Below are positions 1-14,000 of a stretch of 64,000 nucleotides of DNA, in pieces. Origin of the DNA: Capitulum mitella (taxonomy: Eukaryota; Arthropoda; Thecostraca; Pollicipedomorpha; Pollicipedidae); contig CP099840.1 of NCBI GenBank assembly GCA_030062745.1, forward strand, positions 36,521,101-36,585,100, given 5' to 3'. Each line of letters starts with the position of its first letter. Position 1 is the stretch's first letter. The notes beneath the pieces were generated by a model. It saw only the letters and a program-made list of their open reading frames with translations, was not told the origin of the DNA and made no database searches. The position numbers were made by a program, and so were the translations under genes.

Positions 1-102
1 GCTGTTGTTCACGTGGCAGACGTACTGGCCAGCGTCTCCCGGCTCCACGGGGTCCACCAACAGCAGCGGGTCACCTCTGCCCGGAGCCACCTTCTTCACC
101 GG
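1..102 (-). CDS. HMCN1: Hemicentin exon 55: Ig24, second half (truncated by window edge)
   Basis: It encodes PVKKVAPGRGDPLLLVDPVE then PGDAGQYVCHVNNS and runs off the window. The acceptor is TGCCAG|CCG, phase 0. The DAGxYxC motif closes the 24th Ig domain. Confidence 0.89.
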
Positions 103-3100
103 CTGGCAGGCAGGACGCACGTCCGCCGTCAGAGGCACAGCACCGACACTCAGACGTTCGAGCCCAGGAAGAAGAAAGAAAACGTGATCGAGCGGAATTC
201 CAGCTCTCAACTGACCCGGAGCTGCGGCAGAACAGCGACAGCCCGTCACAGCTGACCCGGATGCACGGCAGGACAGTGACGCCGCGACTGACCTGGCCGT
301 TCCTGGTCCAGACCAGGACCGGCGGCGGGTGGCCGGAGGCATGACACTCGAGTCGCAGCGGCGAGCCACTGGGGATCTCCACCGTGTAGGTGCCGTCCGG
401 ACCCGGCTCAGCATCCTCAGCAGGGGCGGCGCGCGCGGGGGCTGCGCGTGCAGAATCAATGCTGTTAAATTTTTAATCGGGGATGAGGTCGTTGCCAATA
501 CCGGCCCGTTCCAGGGTGCAGGATTTCATGTCCGTCGCACGGAGGCATAGACGGCGAAACAACGTTCCCGATTACAAGAAAAATTGTTCTTTAATAAGCG
601 AAATAATCCATTATATACCCTGGTCTATAACTGTGACATAAACTTCTTCGGTTTATGACACAATTTATGTGAGCAGTGCTCACATAATCTGTTGTATTTG
701 ACGACGGACTGCACACAGAATCAGAGAAGACGTCGTCGTTCAAAACGGCAAAGATCACTTCAAAAGGTCACTTAAGGCAGTCAGCTTGATCACCTTCCGC
801 AGCACCCCTTACTGAGGACGCTGACTGTGAAGGTCTGGGTGTCTGAGCCGGCGACGCTGGTGGCGACACAGCTGTAGTCGGCCGCGTGCTCGGTGTCTGC
901 ACGCAGCACGTGCAGCAGCTGCCCTCCCTCCGTCAGGTGGTACAGGCGCGACAGGGACGGGGAGAATGCGCTGCCGTTCTGTGCCGAGGGAGAGCGGGAA
1001 TCACCATGTGAGAATGAAAGCGGAACATCCAGTCAGAGGGGAGGGTACGGCAGGCGGAGTCCGTGTGCGGACGTCCTCCGTAGGCGAAATGATGGAAATG
1101 CCTAGAAGGAGGAATGGTCGTCCGAGGACGTGCTGCAGGAATTCATAACGCCGAACGGACTGTCGTGAGAGTCTGTTGGACGGGGAAGGCGCTTAGAATG
1201 TAGTCTTAGAAATTAGGTTTCAGAACTATTCACTGCAAATTCTCCCTGTGTCCTATCCTCTTCATCCGTGTCCTATCTCAGCTATTGCATGACGTCACGA
1301 TCAGACGCAGGCCAGGTGCGTTAGCAGAAGACTCGTAACGCATAAATGGCTGGCACCATCATTTAGTGTTTGATTAACTACTTCTGTGCACTTCAAGGGA
1401 TATCTCATGAAGCAATGCTAAAACGTCATCATCAGCCTGTGTTGGGTGAGCCGAATCTGCTCTTGAAAAGTGCAACATTCCATTCTTTTCTAATAAAAAT
1501 GTGGCTATTTAGGAAAATGAATAACGTGTCCGTCGTAAAATAGTACTGGTGTGGTCCTCAAGGTATATATAAGGGAACAAGTAACTACTTTATTTGAGAT
1601 CCCTTGAGTTTAAGAGTTTTTATTACCACAATTTTTGGGGCAGTGGGAAGGCATTTATACAAGGCTTTTCAACAATGACGGACAAACAATACTTCTGGAC
1701 AATGCACATCAAACAGGAAATTTCCGAATGCCGATTAGAATAAATTTAAAATCCGAATAGAACAATAATGCAGCGCAATTTAGATGAGAACTACTTAATC
1801 CATCGTTGTCTACTCTGTAGTTTTTATGATTTTTTTGCCGTTACCTTATACCAGGTGATGTTAAAGTTGTCAATGCTCTCGACAAAACAGGGCATTTCCA
1901 GCGCGGAGCCTTGCACAGCTTCTAGCGCGGTGTTCTTGACACGCCGTATACTGGGAACACCTGCAGATAAAACAGCCATCAGCTGACATACCACTAATAT
2001 GTCTTTTGTATCAGCAGCAGCCCATTCACCATAGACGCCTCTTTACTAGTTTTACGTCCGGGACGCTGGTCTTCACCTACTCCAGAATCGTGTCGATGGC
2101 AAAGCATTTCCAGTTACATAAAAAAACTTACTGAGCACTTTCAGCGTGAACTCCCTCTTCAGTTTGCCTGCGTCGTTGACGGCAACACAGGTATAGGCGC
2201 CTCCGTCCGTGGGAGTCAGAGATGGCAAAGACAGGATCTGTTCTTCATCGCCTTCCATTGGAGGTAGTTCCATTCCATCCCTCAGCCACACAACCTGACG
2301 CAATATTTGCCCCTTCATCCAACGGCAACGGTGGAAATAACTCACGGTTTTTGCGATTTTCCCACACTTCGAAATTGTTCGAAACGCAGAAGTTGCTTCA
2401 TCGAATTGAAATCATAAGATTTGATCGAGCGAAGGTTCATTTCGAAATAGCCATTATCTGAGAGTAGCGCTAGCTGTCGTGGCAGTTCATCGCACCACAC
2501 AGGAAACTGATGTACTCTGTAGTCCATGTCGTGGCATGAAATCCCTCATGGTTTTTAACGTGACGCGCGGAATTCGTCAATTCTAAACGAGCCGCTGACT
2601 ATGGACCTTAAACTCTGACGATTCTGTGAATCTATCTTGGCCTGAGGCAGCAGTCGGGCCGTGACCTCTGACCTCCGTCCGCGCCTCCTTGCCCAGCCCT
2701 GACCCGTGGCGGCGGTCTCTGTGACTCCGTGCAGCGGTCCATGTGACTCTGCCCCTGTGGCAGCGGTTACCGCGCCCAGTCCTGACCTGTGGCGGCGGCC
2801 GGCCGCCGACGCGGCAGTCGAGCTCGACAGACCCTCCGGCGCGCTCCACCAGCTCCGTCGGCGCCGACGCGTCGACGAACGCCGGCGGGCTGACGACGCT
2901 GACGCGCACGTCGACAGCGGCGCGGCCCGGCCGGCTGGCGGCCTCGCAGCGGAACACGCCGGCGTCCGCCAGCTCCGAGCTGCCGCGGCGGAGAGCACGG
3001 CACAGACTCAGGCGCGAGCACGCGGGAGCGCGTGGATGGACCCAGGCGAGTCGCAGACGGACGTGAAGACAGCGCACAGAGACGGGTACGGACACCGATG

Positions 3101-6100
3101 CAGGCGAAGCGCAGACACGGACAAAGACGGAGGTGTCTACCAAGCTGAGACCAAAGGGCGCGTGAACGATTTCGTTGTGGAGGCAAGAGCCGTATTAAGG
3201 CTCTGTGTGTTATCACTGTCCTGTACACATCAGAGGCCAATTCACCTAAAGAAGACAGCCACATGCACGCTGCTTGGGTCAGAAGACCACTTTCTGCACC
3301 CACCTCTGTTTGTAGATGTGGTTGTCGGAGGCCATGTAGGAGGCGAAGTTGGACGTGCCGGAGAGCGGGCCAGCTACGCCGCCGTCCCCCACCAGAGCCC
3401 AGGTGACGTCAGGCTCCGGGTTACCGGTGGCGTCACACATCAGGCGGAGTGGATCCCCCTCCAGCACCGTCACTGGAACCGCAGAACAAAGGCCTGAACA
3501 GCGCCACCGAATACGAAACAGCTCCAATGCTTGCTGTCTCTCAGCATTTCCGTCAAGCTGTTTCAGAATCCACGGTAGCGTTGGGGCTTGTCAAGTTGGC
3601 CGTCGCGAAATTCTCATCGCCTCAGAGACCGGGGACCGGGAACTAATGCAAGACGCAATGGGCGTGGCACGACACGGAAGGTAGAGGGTCGGAGCAAGTC
3701 CCCCACATTCACGGACGCCTTCTCTCCGCCCCTCGGCACCGTGCGGGTGGGGGCCCGTGTTGCACGCAGCAAAACACCACCTTCTCACCGGCCTCTTACA
3801 CTTACCGGTCTCCGACTCCACGGTGACGGAGGGCGGTGTGAGGACGTCCAGGGTGGTCCGCCGAACGGCCTCGCCCGCCCGGCTATGAGCCAGACACGTG
3901 TAGCTGGCGGCCTCCTCCGGCGTGACGGAGCGCAGCAGCAGCGCGCCAGACGGCAGCAGCTCCGCCCTGACGACCGCAGGGCCGACCGAGTCCGACTCGA
4001 GACTGCAGGACACCGGCCAACCAACCACGCTCAACAGGACACGGTGAGGTACACTGTAGCCGGCCGACTAAGCTCAACCGGAACACTGAAAATGAGGGCA
4101 ACAGTAAACGAGAGTGACTGAAGGAATAAATGAACGCTTTTGTTCGGTTCATGAACGTGTCTTTGGGCGTTACCAAACATGTTTCGATTTAATGCAGATC
4201 TCTTTCTCAAATAAAATGTAGCCTGCTGCTCCCACTCCACCCACACTAACAGTCCCATATGGAGATGATAGATCAAGCTCAAGATGGCAGGAGAAACAAC
4301 AATTAACAACTGATCTTTTCAGAAAATATAAGGGCTTTATTTTTTAAATATGCGATAGATGAAGGAGTGGACCAGTTCTTTCGTCACTCGTCCAGTGTTA
4401 TGGGTTTTCTAGCATTAAATTCACGGTAATGGTGGAAAATCTTCCGTGCCTTCCCCTACTTTTTACTACTCCCGAACATCTCGTCGTCCAGTGACGTCAA
4501 CATGGCGGGCATCTGGCGCCAACGACTCACCCGTCTACGTCGGCCGACAGCGGGCGGCCATTTTTGCGCCAGATTCGTTCCGGCTCCGGCCGACCGGCCA
4601 CCAGCTCACACTCGATCGTGACGTCATCACCCTGGACGGCAGTCAGCTGCTCCGGATACTCCTGCGGGAGATGAGGGTGAAGGTGGGGTTCGCAACCCTC
4701 ACCTGGCAACGAGATCAGCTGTGTTGTGACGTTCAGTTCAGAAGATGCTCCGATGGCGTCCACGTTTTTGTTCGAGTTATCTGTTTCATTTTCTTCCTAA
4801 GGACATCTTTTTTAGGCATGCGGATGATTTCTTTTCAGCTTTCTCTCTGTCTCTCTGTCGCTCTTTCTCCTTCTCTTTTTCCATCTCTCTCCCCTTCGCT
4901 CCCCTCCTTCTCGCTGAGAGAAAGACTCCGTTTCTCTCCCCGAGCAAGCTCCCAGTCCTGTCCGCTTTCTTAAGCAAACACCCGCACATCGCCACCCCTC
5001 CTGACCTTCAGCCGGGGCGGCACCAGCACGTGCAGGCGCTGCTGGCGGCTGGCAGTGCCGACCTCGTTCTCCGCGCGGCACGTGTACGTGCCGGCATCCG
5101 CCGACCGCACGTCCGGCAGCATCAGCGCCCGATCGTCCTCGGCGATGAACACAGAGGACGAGTTCTCCCACAGCTCGACGTCGTCCTGCCGGCGCGGCCG
5201 CGTCAGCACGCGACGTGACGTCAGCGCGGGACGGGGTCAGGGTCAGGCCCCAGTCGCAGCGGCAGGCCCAGATGGACGCGAGGACGATCACACGGCAGTG
5301 ACAATGGTGGCAGACTATAGCCCTCCGCTCGACTAGCAAAAGAACCAGTGGTGATATTGTTTCCTTGCATCTTTTGCATTAGCTCAAAACACACTTTTGG
5401 CGTGAGCATCTTGCATGCACAGCACCAGGATATTCTCCGAATAGGTAACTCAGAACCGATAATTCCGATTACATTCCATCTTTTCCACGGCGCAACCACA
5501 AGTCCACCGTTCAAATCAGTCAGCTGCTGGTTATGCTTGCCTTGAACCAGATGATGTCCGTGTCCAAATACCGCCGGTCAAGAGGACACTGTATGACGAC
5601 CGACTCGTGCTCCAGCACAGTTCTCTCCGGGTCCGTCGGATCCAGCTCGGGTGGCGCTGTGTCACGTCAACGCCATCATGATCATTTCAGCCAGTAGTTA
5701 GCGCCCTCTCACGATTAATGAACGGCTGGGAGACCTAAAACACCTGACCCTGGGGGTTGATTTCTGTGACCACAAAAATTGATTGCACAAACGAGAAATA
5801 TTCATGCGTCTGCGCGGCAACCCAAGTAACATGTGAGACTATTAAACAGGCGGACCTTACGGAGCCGAACAAAACTTCCGAATGATCAGACGAACGGAAC
5901 AAAACTCGCTTCTTGCATAACACAAACAACTCTCCAAACCTTGTCGGACGCAAGGACTCCACGCCAGAACTACCACCTCTACGTTCGCACGACTCCATCT
6001 TCTATCCGACCCGACCCGGACCACCACCAGCGCCGCCCTCACCGACTACGGCGACGAACACCTCGGCCCTGTCGGAGCCGACCTCGTTCCAAGCCAGGCA

Positions 6101-8902
6101 CGAGTAGAGGCCGGCGTCCTCTGACCACGTGACGAACGCCGACAGCGTGTCGCCGGCCGCCCGCAGCCGGCCGGCCTCCGGCAGCGGCTCCCCGTCCTGG
6201 AGCCACGTGAGCCGTGGCGGCGGCCGGCCGGCGGCCGGACACCGCACCTCCAGCGGCCCGCCGGCCGGCACCACCAGCGACGGCGGCGGCCGCGGCGCGA
6301 TCTTCGGCGGCTCTGCGGGGGGGAGCGCCGGTCAGGGCCGTCCGGGAGCTGAGACTGGGGCTGCGGAGACCTACCGGATCTCTGCCGACCTGGCCGCTCC
6401 CACGCCACGACTGAGACACATCTCCGCAGCTTTCGGAGGATAAATGAGGTTTCATTTCCCGCGGGCTGAACGATAAAAATCCACATTAGTTATTGGCTTC
6501 CCGTACAACACTACCGCAAGAAGCCGGCGTCCCCATTGGACACAACTGAAGTAAGGTTCAGTTGGATGTAACCGACGCAAGAAAGTTCGAGGACAAGTCA
6601 GCGAGCGTGCGTAGCGTCTCGAAAGCACAGAACAAACCAGCCGGCACGTACCGAGCACGACCAGCGACACGGTGCGTCTGGCCTGGGAGACCTCGTTGGT
6701 GGCCTGGCAGGTGTAGCTGCCGGAGTGGTCCGGTCGCAGGTCGGAGATCCTCAGCAGCGTGCCGACCACCGACACGGCCGGATCCGAACCAGGTGACACC
6801 GGCTCGTCCCCCTGCAGACACGGGCGGACAGGGGTCAGGGGGCGGCCAGGACCGGCACGGGGGGGGTGTCGGGGGTCCCAGGACATTAGGGGAGCTGTTC
6901 TCCTGGAGAAGGGCGGAGCGCTACGCACACGGACTAGAACGCACATCGATGGCGAAGCATGAGAGTGGTGGAGCACGAACGAAAATGGCGTTCTGCCGCT
7001 CGAAGCTTTCGAGGCCAATTCTAGACATATGACCGGGAAATCTGGTACTGAGACTACTTGATGGTAACTAGGCAGCCTCATGGGAATTGGGGTAACATTG
7101 GATGACGCTGGATAAGCCACACGTTAAGATAACAGCAATGCTTTCTTGTCATCGGAAAATATGACCATACCGTTTGCGCCAAAAGTGAAATGAGCTGAGT
7201 GTATCACACAACGAAGCTAAAAACAATAAAACATCACAAGTTCTGCAATGAGAGTATAACCGACAACGAAGTATTGATACCTAACCCTGCCAGCGTACCT
7301 TAAACCACACGATGTCTGGTTTGGGAAAACCGTTGGCAGGACAACGTAGCACTACAGACCGATGGACCTTTTCCTTGTATTCCTCCACATCTTCGTCAAA
7401 GTACGGAGGGACTGAAATAACATCGTGCTATTAATTTACCATTTACGGAATTATGATGTCGGTAAGGGAACTCCAGAAGCAGCGCAGCAAAAAAAAAAAA
7501 ACGAGAAAAAGGCTTGGTAGAACATTTGCTTGAACATTTAGTATGGGCTAATTCATGAGGCTTCAAAACGTAAAACAACCGCAATAACATTTAATCGTTT
7601 AACGCATTCCTTATAAGCAGTCACGATTGGACAGCCTAAGAGTACAGCAAAGCCGACTGAAAACAGATCTGGGAACGGTCTTGGGCCACTTACCCAGGAC
7701 ATCTACTAAGTACGTCAGCTCGTCGTACCCTGCCTCATTCGAGGCCAGGCAGGTAAATTCTCCCGCGTCTTCCCGCCGTATGGACGTGATCACCTGAAAT
7801 AGGCCACCACCTCGTCAGAGGCTGAACAGAATAGTGCAGGCAGGGCCAGCTACCAAGTAGCGCGTACATAATTGGGGGCTGTAAGCCGAACCATGTCTAG
7901 ACAGGTGATAAATGAGCATCAAGACCACCGAATAAGCTCAAAATGGCTCAATCGCCGCTAACGTACAAACAATAAAGTAAAAACGATCCTTACCGAAACC
8001 CAGTCTTTTAGCGTGACCATACAAACAGCCTTACGCATGCCAGGAAAGTAGAAGATACACATTAACATTTTCTTCAACGTTTCGGCAATAAGCCATTTTC
8101 GAGAGGCCACCGTCATCTAAGCCATCTTCCTTACTAATAAGATAATAAGTATCTTTTACGTGTAAAACCCATCTTATACTGGGATAATTTCTTCAAACCG
8201 CTCTCTTCTTTACTACGTTCAGCATGATTTCCCAAAAGCCCCGCGTCTGCCGTCTTTGCCCAGGGCGGCCAGCGGCGCTCACCAGGGTTCGGTTGTTGTC
8301 CTGCAGGCGGTGCGGCAGGTCGCTCAGCTGGTGGCCACTGTGGAGCCAGCTGACTGTGGCCGGCTCGGCCGAGGTCAGCTGGCAGGTGAGCGTCAGGCCG
8401 TCCGACTCCACCACGAACAGCTCGGTGTCGTCCGGCACCACGATCTCAGGCGGCTCTGGGTGAGGAGCAGGCAGGGGACGACCGGTGACTTTGTCATCAG
8501 CGGTATCGGCACAGTCCTCCGCCCGCCGGGCTAGCGATGCTTAAAAAAAGAATTGGTGGGATCCGGGCTGTCTGCGTTCCTATCCAGTTCGTACGTCTTT
8601 CATCCGAGAGATCTATGAAAACATGAAGCAAACAATGTCCTCAATTCTGACCGACGGCAGAATAGTCCCAGTCTGTCTCTGGGACGCCATCCGAGTCACT
8701 GAGGGCAGCTATTGGCATAGTCCCAAACACAAAAAGCATCACAGTTCGCAATTTCTCTCGATAATCTTTCATCGAGAATGAATATGGGCAACAGTACATG
8801 CTTCATAATCAAAGCCGTGATTTGATTCGAGTTACGTATGACATTACGGGGACGGTCTTGGGCCACTTACCTAGTCCTCCCGCCGGGAGGACTGGGCAAC
8901 AA

Positions 8903-8973
<71 letters not shown>

Positions 8974-10975
8974 ATATGAGACCACTGTACTATAGGTCAG
9001 AATAGACCCATATTATATACAGACATACTATACTATACTATAGGTCTTCGTCTGTATATAGACCTACATGTAGGTCCTAGACCTATATATAGGTCTATGT
9101 ACAGACCTATAGACCTATGTATACGGACCTATATGTAGGTCTTTATATAGGTACAGACCTATAACGGTGAGCTGCGTGTCGCGGGTGGCCTGGCCCGCCT
9201 GATTGACTGCGACGCACGTATACGTGCCGGCCATCTTGGGCGAGGCTAGTTGGATCACCACCTCGGACGGGTCGTCCGCCTCGTACAGGTGCGGGATCCA
9301 GAGCTCTGATACCGGCACGCCGTCCTGCCGGCGTCAAGCAGCACAGTCAGAAACGCCGGCGGAAATACTGACAGAAACACGGGCAGAGGGGCGGTCAGAC
9401 ATTTCAGCGAGCGGTTTGGCAGAAACATAGGCAAAGGGATCGGCAAAAACACCGACAAGGGATTGGCAGAAACGTAAATAGGAGATAGCCAGGAACAGCT
9501 GCAAAGGAAGGAAGCTGCAATAGGAAGAACAAGGGAAGAAACTAACAGGATCACAAACTGGGGCGCAATACCGTAACTGTTTGTTGTAACGAACACGTCA
9601 CTCGGGCCAGGACAGACATGTCCACCTGCCGGGAATCCTTTAAGGACAATGCTCATGCCAGCTGGATTATTCTGCTGAATCACCACACCTGGCGAACACT
9701 ATAAAACAAGCATTTATTCGTGCGGCCAACGCCAAATAACGCCCGCCACAAGATTACAGGCAACACGACCAACCCAACACCCACAGTTCAAGCTGCCTCC
9801 CGCGGCTCCACTGGACGCTGACAGCCGACAGAAACCGAGAGAGAGTGGCGACAAACACTCGGGAAACACGGCGAGGCGGCCCGACCAGCGGCGGCCGAGC
9901 GGCGGGTTCGTCAGCTGCGGGGACCGGTCGGCGAGCCGCCGGCACCGGCCGCTCGCCGCACCTTCATCCAGGAGACCATCGGCTCGGGCATGCCTGTCGT
10001 CTCGCATTTGAGAGTCTCCGACTCGTGCAGCGGCACGCGCACTTCTGGCGGGCTTTCCAGGATGGCCGGCGACTCTGCGGGGGAGGGTCAGAGTCGGTCG
10101 GAGAAGATTTGAATCCGAGAGCACTGACCAGCCAACATCTAGTTACTTTAAGTCGTTTAACAGGCGTATGATCGTTACTGATTAACTCAGAAGCTACTGT
10201 TACCGAGTCCGTTTCATCATATCCATGACCAGGCGCTCAAAACGCACCAGGTATAGTGGATGAACTTCCCCGATCCATGTCGCGATGTCCAGAGACATTT
10301 CATGACACACTATGTCGTTGGGTATTCTACATTTTCTTTTCTGCCACCATGTGCACCCGCTGAATGCGCCGAGTGCGCCGGATCCTCTCCACCCAGCGCG
10401 AGAGAAGACCCCTGGAACCGTTCCACCTATCGTCGGAGAAAACCCTGACTTCTTTCCATCCAGCAGAGAGGAAGTCCCCCGGATCCGCCTCACCCAGCGC
10501 GGCGGCTCACCGAGCACCTGGACGCTGGCCTGGATGGAGGCGCGGCCGTGCTGGTTAGAGGCGGTGCACGTGTACAGGCCGTCGTCCTCGACGCGGACGG
10601 GCCCCAGACGGAGCGCCGTGTCACCGGGACTGAAGCGGGCGCGTCTCTCGGCCTCCCTGGCCGCGGCCGCGGCCCGGTCCGGCCCGGCCGGCGCCGAGAT
10701 GTCGGCCAGCGTCGACGCGTCGATGTCCCGCCGGCGCCGATTGCTGGCCGGCGCGATGAACGGCAGCTCGTCGTCGGCGGCGGCGGACGGCCCGTCGCCC
10801 GGCGGCCGCTCCGGCGGCGTGATGACCTTGATGACCTTCCCTGGAGGGCCGGACGGCTCGGTGGTACCGCGTGCGTGGGTTTTTAGACGTGTGAGATGAG
10901 GGTTTCCTCAGCGGGGGCTTTGTGACTACGACATTGTTTTGCTTAACGTCAGTAATGTGCGTAAGCTGAGACAAG

Positions 10976-11025
<50 letters not shown>

Positions 11026-14000
11026 ATGTTAAATTAATGCGCAAACTGACTGAAAGCCAAGAAGCAAGGTTGCAAAGTATGTCTGCATTTCTTACAAAAA
11101 TCAAAATCAAAAGACAACAGGCCGCAACAAGTGCCTGAAGAACATCAATTAAAGACGCAGTTCGCATGTATAACGGGGTAGGCGCGAGACTAGGCGGCGG
11201 CACCTCCTGGATCCTGGGCCTTGAAGGGCCTGGTACAAGCCACATCAGTCATGAGAAATGTCACGTCTGGCCTACCGTCCTTTGTCCAGGTGACCGTGGC
11301 CAGCGGGAACGACTGGACCGGGCATGGCAGGGTGACCGGGGTGCCAGGCACCACCGGCAGGCGGCGAACCTCCTCCTCTGCGCCGTCTATCACTGGAGCG
11401 CCTGTCAGCGGAGAGAGTGCTAGTGTTCCTCCCCGCCGGTGCCTCGCTGTGGCGTCTGCCGCGGCCGACGGACCGCACTGTCGGTGGTTTGTATCGTCTC
11501 CAAGTTGTTCTTTTCTGAAGATACGTCACCTCTTCTCTGAGCGCGTACTGCCATTACGAGCGGGCATTTAAAACGCAGAATCGAAGTGCGACGGGGAGAC
11601 CACAAACACCGGCCACCGTCAGGGGAATGGGAGCTGCAAGAGCTGTGAAACATCAGGCAAATTTCGAAACAATCCTTTCTATGTAATGGCATATACACAA
11701 CCGCAAAAGTCCACAAAAGTTCGGAAACAACTGGAGTAGAACTCCTGTCCCGTCCTACCGGTCCTATGACTCTCCTCTCCCCACTGCCTACGCCATCCAA
11801 GGATCATCAAGCGCATTTTACATCCGGGCCTGCCGCCTGGAATCACGCAGGAGTCAACATGCGGCGTCCAGCGGCCGGCCGTACCGTTGACGGTCAGGTG
11901 CACGCGGCGGCTGGCCGTGCCCAGCCGGCTGGTGCCGATGCACTCGAACCGGCCGGCGTCGTGCAGCCGGGCAGGGCTGACCAGGAGCCGGTCGCCCCTC
12001 TCGCCGAGCAGCGGGTAGTAGGCGAACCTGGCGTCCGCCCAGGCCACGCTGTCGGGCCGGGGCGGACGGTGAGCGGCGCTGCGCCACGCGCGGCTCGGAG
12101 GGACGGCGGGGCGGTGGGACGGCACCAGCTCACTCGGTCCGACGGGGAATGACCTGAGTTTAGTGCTATCTGTATGGCTGTTGCGCATGTGCTGCACTGA
12201 AATGACTAGAATCAAACAGTAATCCACGCGGTGGAAAGATTCGTAAATAAACTGAACTGAACTGAACTGAACTGAGTGACGCTAGCAACGTGAGCGCTGC
12301 AGTCGTCTCGCAGACGCCTCGACGCCTGCGGCTCGACGCCTCGATGCCTGCGGCCGTCCGCGTCGCGCCGCTGACACATTAATCACGGTGGCCATAACTT
12401 CCCGAGCGTGACGCCCCTCGTCACCAGAGTAAATATTAGCGTGTTACGAGAGACGTCTGTCACATTTTCCAACCCGGCAGAGAAGTTATGGGCGCCGAAT
12501 GACCCTGCAGTCGGTGCGCCCCTAAGCCCCAATAACCACCCAACCAATCCAACCCCGGCAGACGCCTGCCCAACATCAGCGCAGCGCCGAGCTGGGGCCA
12601 CGAGCCCTGAGTACTGAGCCGAGAGGAGCTTTGAGCCCTGAGCTGAAAGGAGCCCTGAGCCCTGAACTTAGAGCCGGGAGGAGCCCTGAGCCCTGCACCT
12701 TCAGCCGGGAGGAGCCTTGAGCCCTGAGCCCCGAGGGAGGCGAGAAGAGCCCGCAGCCCGGCGGCTCGACTGACCCGACCACCTGGAGGTCGTCTTTGTT
12801 CCAGGAGTAGCGCGGCGGCGGCGCGCCCACCACCGAGCAGTTGAGCGTGACCGTGTCGCCGCGGAACACCGAGACCAGCTGCGCGTCGGGCCCGGCCGGC
12901 CGCGGCGCCACCTCCACTCGCACTGGGAACCGGCGGCGGGTGGTGCCGGCGCTGTTCATCACCTCGCAGCTGTAGTTGCCTGCGGGTTGCGGAACGGCGC
13001 GGCTGAAGCTGCGTGTCAGCCGGAGCAGACGCTGCGCGTGGCGAGTAGAGCTTTGCAGGCAATGAAAAGAGCGTGGGGCTGGCATTTGCAGAGGTGTTTG
13101 TCGCCTTTGCGAAACGCAGGGCATAGGCATGCAAACATATGACATTGTCGAGTACTGCAGGTCTAATGCGTAAAGCGAGCAAGCCGGGAATATTATTCCG
13201 GACCAACTCTTCCTGCCCTGTATCCCCGACAGTTTTGATCATTGTTTTAGAATACATCAATCGAGTTTAACGAAGTCCTCACCGAACAGCAAAACACAGT
13301 ATTTACCATGACCAGCAGTCTGCTTGAGATAATCAATTTAAAAAACGACGCACCTCCAAGTACGTCTCTACGAAGGATCTAACGCTGTCTGTGCTCTCAA
13401 CTATTTGTGTTCTCAACTTCAGAGAAGGGTACAGTATCGGCGCTCTCAACTCTGGGGAACAGTACGGTATCGGCGCTCTCACCTATAAAGAGCGTTACAG
13501 GAGCGGTACGGGCGGTACGGTATCGGCGCTCTCGACTCTACAGGGAACAGTGCTGTGTCGGCGCTGTCGGCTCTAGGGAAGGACAGGTACCTGCTGTGTC
13601 TAGCCGTCCTCTCAGAGTCAACTGGCTGCCGTCTGCCGACACGATCATGCTTCTGATGTCGTCCTCGGAGATCAGCTGGCCGTCCTTGTACCAGCGTATC
13701 TGGAGGCGGAGAAGGTCAGCCGGGGTCATGGTAGGTCAGGTCAATCTGGGTCACGGAGGGCCAGGTCGGTTAAGTTCACGAAAGGCCGGATCGGCCAGGG
13801 CCACGGAAGGTCAAGTGTACGAAGCGCATGACGGACTAAAAATGCTGGGGTCATGGAAGGCCAGATAATCCCGAGCCACGGCAGGTAAGATCAGTTCAGA
13901 ACTAACAATGGTTTCCGTTTATTCCTGTTTCTCGCATCGCACAGTTCAAGTGACTCAGTCAGCTAGCGCCGGGATGACGTAGCACGTCTTCTCTGACCTG

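Noticed and set aside
2583-3143. Long minus-strand frames overlapping exon 50
   Set aside because: The supported coding part is only 2787-2979; the rest runs through the splice sites without Ig homology.
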